A stretch of DNA of 6,294 nt, from NCBI GenBank assembly GCA_019100305.1, contig JAHRHW010000268.1, forward strand, positions 1 through 6,294. Reading direction: 5' to 3'. Shown piece by piece: positions 1 through 5,181 of this stretch (positions within the stretch are counted from its first letter, which is position 1; the number at the start of each line of letters is the position of its first letter). The notes beneath the pieces are model-generated. The model searched no databases. It was not told the origin of the DNA and saw only the letters and a list, made by a program, of their open reading frames with translations. A program made the position numbers and the translations under genes. This DNA comes from Candidatus Thiodiazotropha taylori. GTDB lineage: Bacteria > Pseudomonadota > Gammaproteobacteria > Chromatiales > Chromatiaceae.

Positions 1-286
1 CGGCAGGCAGGTCGATCTTTTCCACTTTACGCATCCGCATCATGCCATCTTCCATGGTATGGGTATGCAGCTCGACAACCTCCGCGGCACTGCTGCTGGC
101 GCTCACCAGAGCAAGATCCTTTTTACCCATGTTATGCAGCGTCATGAAAGAGGCGGAATTCGGCTGCCCGGGCGGTACGGCGCGGACATAGGGATCGTCG
201 GCCATCACGGCAGAACCGGCCATCAGCTGTTGACTCATGAAAACCAGGCAAAAGCCAAGGATCGGAAGCAAACGTTGCAAGCTCAT
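1..286 (-). CDS. Periplasmic copper chaperone PCu(A)C family (DUF461), 3' end cut by window
   Basis: The first 95 residues are visible and the gene continues beyond base 1. Proteins of this family bind Cu(I) in the periplasm and deliver it to the CuA/CuB centres of cytochrome oxidase. The start at 286 is supported by a GGAG Shine-Dalgarno sequence six bases upstream. Residues 1-29 form a signal peptide with a hydrophobic stretch at about 5-22 and a likely cut after AVMA (residues 26-29). The mature part begins DDPYVRAVPPG, followed by the N-S-A-S-F-M-T-L-H-N block typical of the family. In the family copper motif H-x10-M-x21-H-x-M, the first half is visible as His74 and Met85 (within M-M-R-M-R, 82-86). 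The H-x-M half should fall near residues 107-109, outside the window. No partner genes such as SCO/SenC or oxidase subunits are visible. Family assignment is strong; the exact oxidase served is unknown. Confidence 0.9.
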   Translation of the reverse strand, partial: MSLQRLLPILGFCLVFMSQQLMAGSAVMADDPYVRAVPPGQPNSASFMTLHNMGKKDLALVSASSSAAEVVELHTHTMEDGMMRMRKVEKIDLPA

Positions 287-408
287 CTGTTTCTCCAATG
301 AACACAGTTTTAATCAGGGGTGGCTGAGCGTGAGATCGTGACAGAGTCAACCACCGAATTATTCAACAAGATTATTTTCTCGTGGTCCGGGAGCATGGCA
401 TTAAAGAG

Positions 409-437
409 ATTATAAAGGCAATCCCACACAATCAATC
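409..437 (-). promoter_or_regulatory. Candidate sigma-70 promoter of the copper chaperone gene
   Basis: Read on the minus strand, a perfect TATAAT lies at 414-409. A weak -35-like GATTGA lies 17 bases upstream (437-432), and an overlapping TTGATT (435-430) sits at a 15-base spacing. Transcription would begin near 402 and give a leader of about 115 bases before the ATG at 286. It sits just downstream of the second terminator, where an independent promoter would be expected. The weak -35 suggests an activator or low basal strength. Confidence 0.4.
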
Positions 438-450
438 CACGCAAAAAATT

Positions 451-492
451 GAAAAAAAGTGTGCCAAATGACCCATTCAGGGCATATGGCAC
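451..492 (-). terminator. Second minus-strand terminator-like hairpin
   Basis: Bases 461-466 (GTGCCA) pair with 487-492 (TGGCAC). After a 1x1 mismatch, 468-470 pair with 483-485, and after a one-base bulge 472-474 pair with 480-482, leaving a five-base loop. On the minus strand the hairpin is followed by AC and then seven T (459-453... T run), with another T-rich run near 441-449. That is the form of an intrinsic terminator. It lies 45 bases beyond the terminator at 538-571 and just before the chaperone promoter, so it may act as a back-up stop or end a short RNA. Confidence 0.55.
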
Positions 493-537
493 TGCTGTGA
501 TAACCATCTGAAGGGTCAATCGTGCCGAACGACAGGC

Positions 538-571
538 AAAAAAAAAGCGCCGGCAACTGCCAGGCGCTTTT
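538..571 (-). terminator. Rho-independent terminator of the cytochrome c gene
   Basis: AAAAGCGCC (543-551) pairs with GGCGCTTTT (563-571). The stem is extended inward by GGC (552-554) with GCC (559-561) past a single unpaired A at 562, leaving a four-base loop. On the minus strand the GC-rich stem runs into an uninterrupted run of nine T (546-538). It begins about 35 bases after the cytochrome stop codon, the expected place for its transcript end. Confidence 0.85.
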
Positions 572-574
572 CTC

Positions 575-596
575 TTAACGACCGTAAGACCGTTAA
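575..596. repeat. Short inverted and direct repeats between cytochrome stop and terminator
   Basis: TTAACG (575-580) and CGTTAA (591-596) form a perfect 6-base inverted repeat around a 10-base loop. Overlapping it, GACCGT occurs twice as a direct repeat (580-585 and 588-593) separated by AA. It could be a small hairpin in the 3' untranslated region or chance; its function is unknown. Confidence 0.4.
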
Positions 597-606
597 AAAA
601 CCCGAA

Positions 607-930
607 TCAGAGGGTCATGATCCACTCGACGATGACTTTGATGTCATCATCGCTGACGTGAGCGTTAGGTGGCATAGGGACAGGACCCCAGACACCGGAT
701 CCGCCGGCCTTTACTTTGGCAGAGAGTGCCGCTACAGCATCACCCTGGCCTTTGTACTTTGCAGCCACTTCTTTGTAGGCAGGACCAACAACTTTGGTTT
801 CAATCTGGTGGCAAGCCATGCAGCCACGCTGGGTTGCCAGGGCAACAGGATCGGCAGATGCAGTCGCGACAGCACCAAGAGCAAGGACAGAAGCGCTGGT
901 AGCCAGCAAGTATGATTTCATCTTATTCAT
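607..930 (-). CDS. Periplasmic cytochrome c551/c552 (c8 family, class I)
   Basis: This 107-residue mono-haem electron carrier closely resembles Pseudomonas cytochrome c551, which passes electrons to cd1 nitrite reductase, cytochrome c peroxidase or oxidases. Residues 1-26 are a signal peptide (basic MNKMK, hydrophobic core, cut after ASA), leaving a mature protein of 81 residues against about 82 in c551. The haem site C-M-A-C-H is at 37-41, so His41 is the proximal ligand. V-V-G-P-A-Y-K follows at 47-53. The distal ligand is Met86, in the diagnostic W-G-P-V-P-M-P-P-N (81-89). A C-terminal helix ends the protein. The start at 930 has GAGGG ten bases upstream; Met4 (921) would lie too far from it. 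No nir or other reductase genes lie in the window, so the redox partner is unknown and the symbol nirM is not justified. The gene appears monocistronic, with its own promoter candidate and terminator. Confidence 0.93.
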   Translation of the reverse strand: MNKMKSYLLATSASVLALGAVATASADPVALATQRGCMACHQIETKVVGPAYKEVAAKYKGQGDAVAALSAKVKAGGSGVWGPVPMPPNAHVSDDDIKVIVEWIMTL

Positions 931-1013
931 CAGAAGTTTACCCTCAATAGTTCGGTTAGATAAGTACAGCTGCGGGGTTGATCACACAGAGTCCGTTCCC
1001 ACAAAAATGCTGG

Positions 1014-1019
1014 ATTATA
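1014..1019 (-). promoter_or_regulatory. Candidate -10 element of the cytochrome c gene
   Basis: A perfect TATAAT is read on the minus strand at 1019-1014. No good -35 sits 16-18 bases upstream (AGGCAT at 17), which suggests a promoter needing an activator. Transcription would start near 1007, giving a leader of about 77 bases before the ATG at 930. The large dyad at 1049-1082 lies roughly 45-75 bases upstream of that start, a position suited to an activator. Confidence 0.4.
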
Positions 1020-1048
1020 CGTTAAACATAAGAAAAATGCCTATAAAG

Positions 1049-1082
1049 GATAATTGTCAATTAAACAATTTGACAATTTATC
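1049..1082. repeat. AT-rich inverted repeat upstream of the cytochrome gene (possible operator)
   Basis: AATTGTCAA (1052-1060) and TTGACAATT (1070-1078) form a perfect 9-base inverted repeat with a 9-base spacer. Allowing one inserted base, the symmetry extends to GATAATTGTCAA (1049-1060) and TTGACAATTTATC (1070-1082). The stop codon of the upstream DUF123 gene lies in the loop (1061-1063). Each arm contains a -35-like TTGACA on its own strand, but neither is followed by a -10 at the right spacing. It lacks a clean T run, so an operator is more likely than a terminator. Confidence 0.6.
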
Positions 1083-1486
1083 ACCTGTTGAGCACTCAAA
1101 CGTTCTCCAGCAAGCACCGCAAACCGCTGCCAATCGGGTTTGACCGCAGAAATAAACAGGTGACTCCCGCAATCGCAATCGGATGAACCAAAACCGACGA
1201 TCGGCTGGGTCAATCCGAGCGGTTCACCGAGCAGGGCTGCCCACTGATGTTCCCGCTGCCGGGGATCATTGCTATACCAGATCTGGCGCAGATTGGTGAC
1301 CGCCCGCAAATAGTCAATATGCCAGCGGGGACGCGGGCTAATACGCCGGTGGTGGGCGCAGCGCGCAGCCACCCCACCCGGGCCGAAAGCGCTGCCGACA
1401 TAGAGATACCAGCCGCGGACGAAGTCGCACAGCCCCAGGCGACCCACCTGAATCTGTTGGCGCCTGGGATTGTGCATCAGCAGCAC
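1061..1486 (-). CDS. DUF123 / GIY-YIG-like domain protein; true start probably upstream (to about 1594)
   Basis: This is a DUF123 family protein (Pfam PF01986), distantly related to GIY-YIG endonucleases and in some archaea and bacteria found next to or fused with endonuclease III; its biochemical role is not established. Counting the GTG at 1486 as residue 1, Y-L-Y-V-G-S-A-F-G-P-G-G is at 27-38, Arg42 and H-H at 45-46, W-H-I-D-Y-L at 55-60, a candidate acidic residue Glu79, and G-F-G-S-S-D-C-D-C-G-S-H-L-F at 98-111. These are the family hallmarks. The conserved N-terminal G-T-Y, equivalent to the GIY motif, lies at residues -3 to -1, before the first GTG. The frame stays open upstream to a TAA at 1606-1604 but contains no ATG, GTG or TTG there. 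A CTG at 1594-1592 overlaps the TGA of the preceding gene and would give 177 residues. The gene probably shares a transcript with the YqhA-like gene. Confidence 0.82.
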   Translation of the reverse strand: MLLMHNPRRQQIQVGRLGLCDFVRGWYLYVGSAFGPGGVAARCAHHRRISPRPRWHIDYLRAVTNLRQIWYSNDPRQREHQWAALLGEPLGLTQPIVGFGSSDCDCGSHLFISAVKPDWQRFAVLAGERLSAQQVINCQIV

Positions 1487-1590
1487 ATAGGTCCCGCAGG
1501 ACTTTGCCTGGGCAAGTCCCGAGCGTGAAGCCCTGCCAGCCGGACTAAGGGAGATCCCGCTGATCGGTCGCGCCTCAGCTGTTGGGTCGT

Positions 1591-2130
1591 TCAGTGACCA
1601 CTCTTATCCGCCATATGGGACAGATAGAGGGCAAGCCCGAGCAGTGCGATGCCGCCGGCGAACTGCAGCAGGTCCAGCGGGGTGGAGAACTCCATACTGA
1701 GGGCGAACTCGAAATAGCGCACCACCAGGATCATCATCACCACCTTGGCAAGGCGACTCTTCAGGTCATCCAGGCTGGTGATCATCAGCACGTTTGAGGC
1801 GCTGTCGGAACCCTCCGCATGATCGATCTTGCTGATGAACAGCTCATACAGGCCCAGCGAGAAGATCAGCAGCACCGTCGCCAACAGATAGCCATCCACA
1901 ATCTCCACCACATGGGTCACGGTGGTTGAACGCAGCGCCACCCGCTCTTCACCAGTCAGGGCCGGCGAGGCGTAGTGACCTAAATGGCTGATCATATAGA
2001 AGGCATCCACAGAGGCCATGTAGAACATGGCGACGGCTGCCGCCATGCTGGCAATCACAGCGGCCAACACAATCAGCCGGCTGTTCCAGAGTAGTTTTTC
2101 AAATATCGCTTCCACAACATCTATTCTCAT
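1591..2130 (-). CDS. YqhA/UPF0114 family inner-membrane protein
   Basis: This integral membrane protein of 179 residues belongs to the UPF0114 family (E. coli YqhA, about 164 residues); the function is unknown. Hydrophobic segments lie at about 17-40, 74-98, 127-146 and 151-172. Family-like blocks are F-E-K-L-L-W-N-S-R-L-I-V near the N terminus, D-G-Y-L-L-A with G-L-Y-E-L-F-I-S (79-100), and I-T-S-L-D-D-L-K-S-R-L-A-K-V (117-130) leading into the third segment. The ATG at 2130 has no clear Shine-Dalgarno sequence. Homologues often begin about five residues later, so the GTG at residue 6 is an alternative start. Its stop codon TGA (1593-1591) overlaps the extended frame of the DUF123 gene, suggesting a two-gene unit. 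It is divergent from rapA across 130 bases. Confidence 0.88.
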   Translation of the reverse strand: MRIDVVEAIFEKLLWNSRLIVLAAVIASMAAAVAMFYMASVDAFYMISHLGHYASPALTGEERVALRSTTVTHVVEIVDGYLLATVLLIFSLGLYELFISKIDHAEGSDSASNVLMITSLDDLKSRLAKVVMMILVVRYFEFALSMEFSTPLDLLQFAGGIALLGLALYLSHMADKSGH

Positions 2131-2173
2131 TTTTCAAGGTGAGGCAATCATATCAGAGAAGATCAATCCGAGG

Positions 2174-2203
2174 CCTGACAACAGGATTACCTGTGACACC
2201 AGG
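2174..2203. promoter_or_regulatory. Paired CCTG/CAGG dyads in the yqhA-rapA divergent gap
   Basis: Four alternating half-sites occur in the 130-base divergent gap: CCTG (2174-2177), CAGG (2182-2185), CCTG (2190-2193) and CAGG (2200-2203). The middle pair belongs to a perfect ACAGG-ATTA-CCTGT inverted repeat (2181-2194). TGACA also repeats at 2176-2180 and 2194-2198. This could be an operator serving one or both divergent genes. I could not identify convincing -35/-10 pairs for either gene, so the assignment is tentative. Confidence 0.35.
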
Positions 2204-2260
2204 GTGTTAAAGCGTACCGATAGCCATTATCATCAGCCCCTTTTTTGCAGGACCATGACT

Positions 2261-5140
2261 ATGCCATCTTTTCTGCCGGGTCAGCGCTGGATCAGTGACA
2301 CGGAATCGGAACTCGGGCTGGGGGTGATTACCGGCTGTGAAGGCCGCCGGGTCAACATCCACTTTCCGGCCATCGACGAAAGCCGGGTATACGCCATTGA
2401 GGGAGCCCCACTGACCCGGGTGGCCTTCACTGCCGGCGATCAGATCGAGAGTCGTGAAGGCTGGCAGATGAGCGTCCGTCAGACCCTGCTCGCTGACGGT
2501 CTGATCACCTACCTGGGTGAACGATCCGACGGCAGCCAGGTGCGCCTTGAAGAGCTGGAGCTGAGTGATACCCTGCGCATCGACCAGCCCAAACAGCGGC
2601 TGCTCACCGGTCAGATCGATCCTCCCCACTGGTTCAATCTGCGCCAACAGACCCTCAGCCACCTGGGCAAACAGCAGCAATCCTCGCTGCTCGGCCTGGT
2701 CGGGCCACGCATCGACCTGATCCCTCATCAGCTTTATATCGCCCATGAAGTGGCTGGACGACCGGCACCCAGGGTATTGCTGGCTGACGAAGTGGGCCTG
2801 GGAAAAACCATTGAGGCCTGCCTGATTCTGCACCAGCAGCTGCTGACCGGACGGGCCAGCCGGGTTTTGATCCTGGTGCCGGACCCCTTGGTGCATCAAT
2901 GGCTGGTTGAGCTACTACGACGCTTCAATCTGAAATTCCGGATCCTCGACGAAGAGACCTGCCAAGCCATTCAGGACTCAGGACAGGCGGACAATCCGTT
3001 CCATGCGGAACAGCTGGTACTCTGCAGTCTGAACCTTTTCCACGACAATCCGGCCCGTCTCAGCCAGGCACTGGATGGTGAGTGGGATCTGCTGATCGTC
3101 GATGAGGCGCACCATCTGACCTGGTCGGAAGAGGATCCCAGCGCAGAGTATCTGCTGGTCGAAGCCCTCTCGTTACGCACACCCGGGGTACTGTTGCTGA
3201 CCGCCACCCCGGAACAGCTCGGCCAGGCCGGCCATTTTGCCCGCTTGCGCCTGCTCGATCCGGATCGTTACTACGATCTGCAGAGTTTCCTGCAGGAGGA
3301 GCAGCACTATCAGCCGGTCGCGGAAGCCGTGGAGCATCTGTTGCGAGGGGAGCCGCTGCCCGAGAAAGCCACTCAGGCCCTGTTGAGCAAACTGGATGAG
3401 TCCGAAAGCACTCCACTACTGAGCCTGCTGAATGATCCAGGCCGGGATCCGGCTGAACGGAACGATGCGAGAGAGAGCCTGATCAACAGCCTGCTCGACC
3501 GACACGGCACAGGACGGGTGCTGTTCCGCAACACCCGCGCCCGTATCAGCGGTTTTCCGGCCAGAGAGCTGATCGCCTACCCGCTGCCGATGGCCGAAGA
3601 GTACAGCGAGGCACAGCAGCCGGACGGCAACCCTTCCGCCACTCTGCGACTCACCCCGGAGCGGCTCTACAGCGAGCAGGGCCACCCTGACTGGTGGCAG
3701 GTGGATCCCAGGGTATCCTGGCTGATTGAACAGCTACGCAAACAGGCCGACGACAAGTTTCTGTTGATCTGCAGCCATGACCGGACCGCCGTGGAGCTGC
3801 AGCAGGCGGTTCGCAACCTGTCCGGTGTTTCCAGCGGGGTTTTCCATCAGGATATGACGATCGTGGAGCGAGACCGGGCGGCCGCCTGGTTTGCGGATCC
3901 AGAAGGGGCGCGACTCCTGATCTGTTCGGAGATTGGCAGTGAGGGGCGTAATTTTCAATTTGCCCACCATCTGATTCTGTTCGATCTGCCGGCAGATCCT
4001 GACCTGCTGGAACAGCGTATCGGCCGTCTCGACCGGATCGGCCAGCAACAGACCGTCACCATCCATCAACCGTATATGGATCCTGGCCCCCAGTCGGTAA
4101 TGCTGCAGTGGTATCGGGATGGTCTGGACGCCTTTCGCCAGCATGTGCCCGGCGCTCAGCAGATCAGCGAGCAGCTTGGCGCTGAACTCTGGCAACTGAT
4201 CGAAGAGCAACAGGAGCCGGCTGTTCTGGCAGATCTGATTGACCGTACCCGTGAGCTGAAACAGCAGATACAGCTGCGGCTGCAGCAGGGACGGGACCAC
4301 CTGCTTGAGCTTGGCGCCTGCCGGCAACCCATAGCCAACCAGCTGGTTGAGCAGTTGACGGAACAGGACGACTCAGCGCAGCTGCCAGACTATCTGCAAC
4401 GACTGTTCGACTGTTACAACATCGAAACGGAAGAGCTGGGAGAGGCGGGTCTGATCCTGCGTCCCGGTGAGCAGGTGATCGCCGGTTCGCTACCCGGCCT
4501 GCCGGCCGATGGCCTGACCGCCACCTGCAGCCGCCGTGACGCCCTGAGCCACGAAGAGCGGCATTTTCTGACCTGGGAACACCCGCTGGTGCGTAACGCG
4601 ATGGATCAGGTCATCAGTATGCAGACCGGCAACAGCACGGCAATGGCCTGCAAACACCCGAAACTCAGTAAAGGACAGCTGCTGCTGGAGTGCCTGTTTG
4701 TGGTTGAGTGCCCGGCGCCGAGAAAACTCCAGGTTGGGCGCTTTCTGCCCACCAGCTTAAGCCGTATCCTGATCGATGCCAAAGGCCGGCGTCTCGACCA
4801 CCTGGCGGACTGCGACACGCTGCTCGAGCATGCCGAGGAGCTGGATCGCAAAGCCCTGCTGCCGGTGATCAACAGTTATCGCTCACAGTTGCGTTCACTG
4901 ATCACGACAGCGGAACAGGCCGCAGCCAATCTGGTGGATGAGCAGGTGAAACAGTCCGCGGCAAAAATGATGAAATACTACACAACCGAGATTCAACGCA
5001 TGCAGGCACTGAAAAAACACAACCCTTCGGTACGCAATGAAGAGATCGAGATGCTCCAGCAACAGGGGATGGCGCTGCACCAGCAGCTGCAATCCACCCG
5101 CCTGCGTCTGGACGCCGTACGACTGGTGGTTACGCTATAG
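2261..5140 (+). CDS. rapA: RNA polymerase-associated SWI2/SNF2 ATPase RapA (HepA)
   Basis: RapA binds RNA polymerase and uses ATP to release and recycle it from stalled post-termination complexes. The protein has 959 residues, against 968 in E. coli. It opens M-P-S-F-L-P-G-Q-R-W-I-S-D-T-E-S-E-L-G-L-G, as in the Tudor-like N-terminal domain (about 1-110). The ATPase core shows Walker A D-E-V-G-L-G-K-T at 176-183 (Lys182), D-E-A-H at 281-284 and T-A-T-P at 314-317. The second lobe has E-I-G-S-E-G-R-N (557-564) and Q-R-I-G-R-L-D-R-I-G-Q (585-595). Family blocks continue to the end, including T-W-E-H-P-L and the closing L-D-A-V-R-L-V-V. The start at 2261 was chosen because AGGA (2249-2252) lies eight bases upstream and the E. 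coli protein begins equivalently. The ATG at 2255 is too close to that site, and the frame open back to 2027 runs antisense to the YqhA-like gene. All ATPase motifs are intact. Confidence 0.98.
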   Translation: MPSFLPGQRWISDTESELGLGVITGCEGRRVNIHFPAIDESRVYAIEGAPLTRVAFTAGDQIESREGWQMSVRQTLLADGLITYLGERSDGSQVRLEELELSDTLRIDQPKQRLLTGQIDPPHWFNLRQQTLSHLGKQQQSSLLGLVGPRIDLIPHQLYIAHEVAGRPAPRVLLADEVGLGKTIEACLILHQQLLTGRASRVLILVPDPLVHQWLVELLRRFNLKFRILDEETCQAIQDSGQADNPFHAEQLVLCSLNLFHDNPARLSQALDGEWDLLIVDEAHHLTWSEEDPSAEYLLVEALSLRTPGVLLLTATPEQLGQAGHFARLRLLDPDRYYDLQSFLQEEQHYQPVAEAVEHLLRGEPLPEKATQALLSKLDESESTPLLSLLNDPGRDPAERNDARESLINSLLDRHGTGRVLFRNTRARISGFPARELIAYPLPMAEEYSEAQQPDGNPSATLRLTPERLYSEQGHPDWWQVDPRVSWLIEQLRKQADDKFLLICSHDRTAVELQQAVRNLSGVSSGVFHQDMTIVERDRAAAWFADPEGARLLICSEIGSEGRNFQFAHHLILFDLPADPDLLEQRIGRLDRIGQQQTVTIHQPYMDPGPQSVMLQWYRDGLDAFRQHVPGAQQISEQLGAELWQLIEEQQEPAVLADLIDRTRELKQQIQLRLQQGRDHLLELGACRQPIANQLVEQLTEQDDSAQLPDYLQRLFDCYNIETEELGEAGLILRPGEQVIAGSLPGLPADGLTATCSRRDALSHEERHFLTWEHPLVRNAMDQVISMQTGNSTAMACKHPKLSKGQLLLECLFVVECPAPRKLQVGRFLPTSLSRILIDAKGRRLDHLADCDTLLEHAEELDRKALLPVINSYRSQLRSLITTAEQAAANLVDEQVKQSAAKMMKYYTTEIQRMQALKKHNPSVRNEEIEMLQQQGMALHQQLQSTRLRLDAVRLVVTL

Positions 5141-5149
5141 TATGAACCC

Positions 5150-5174
5150 GGCAAGCAGACTGGCTTGCCTTTTT
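5150..5174 (+). terminator. Rho-independent terminator of rapA
   Basis: GGCAAGC (5150-5156) and GCTTGCC (5163-5169) form a perfect 7-base stem with a 6-base loop, followed by five T (5170-5174). It begins nine bases after the rapA stop codon. On the opposite strand the hairpin is not followed by a T run, so it probably does not serve the convergent GGDEF-EAL gene. Confidence 0.88.
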
Positions 5175-5181
5175 AAATGGA

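Larger units (their letters stand above)
287..606. other. Gene-free gap between cytochrome and copper chaperone genes
   Basis: This AT-rich stretch of 320 bases has no convincing coding sequence. The one open frame (310-519, minus) starts at TTG, lacks a ribosome site and resembles no family I know. The gap carries a short inverted repeat (575-596), two minus-strand terminator-like hairpins (538-571 and 451-492) and a candidate promoter (-10 at 409-414) for the copper chaperone gene. Together these imply that the cytochrome and chaperone genes are transcribed separately although they share a strand. Confidence 0.7.

Noticed and set aside
310..519. Minus-strand open frame of 69 codons in the gap between cytochrome and chaperone
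   Set aside because: TTG start with no ribosome site, spans a terminator hairpin and a promoter candidate, and resembles no known family.
543..571. Terminator at 538-571 as a bidirectional terminator
   Set aside because: The hairpin could work both ways, but no plus-strand gene ends nearby, so only minus-strand use is supported.
1055..1075. TTGACA on both strands as a pair of divergent -35 boxes
   Set aside because: Neither is followed by a recognisable -10 element at 16-18 bases; better explained as arms of the inverted repeat.
794..1186. Plus-strand open frame of 130 codons across the cytochrome 5' region
   Set aside because: Antisense to the cytochrome signal peptide, crosses its promoter and the dyad, and the translation is not protein-like.
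2027..2260. In-frame upstream extension of rapA (76 extra residues to an ATG at 2027)
   Set aside because: It lies antisense to the YqhA-like gene, has no RapA homology, and the start at 2261 has a well-placed ribosome site and matches the E. coli N terminus.
2207..2899. Long minus-strand open frame (230 codons) opposite rapA
   Set aside because: Antisense shadow of the strongly supported rapA frame; the translation shows no recognisable domain.
3734..4327. Minus-strand open frame (197 codons) opposite rapA
   Set aside because: Antisense shadow caused by the base composition of rapA; no family features.
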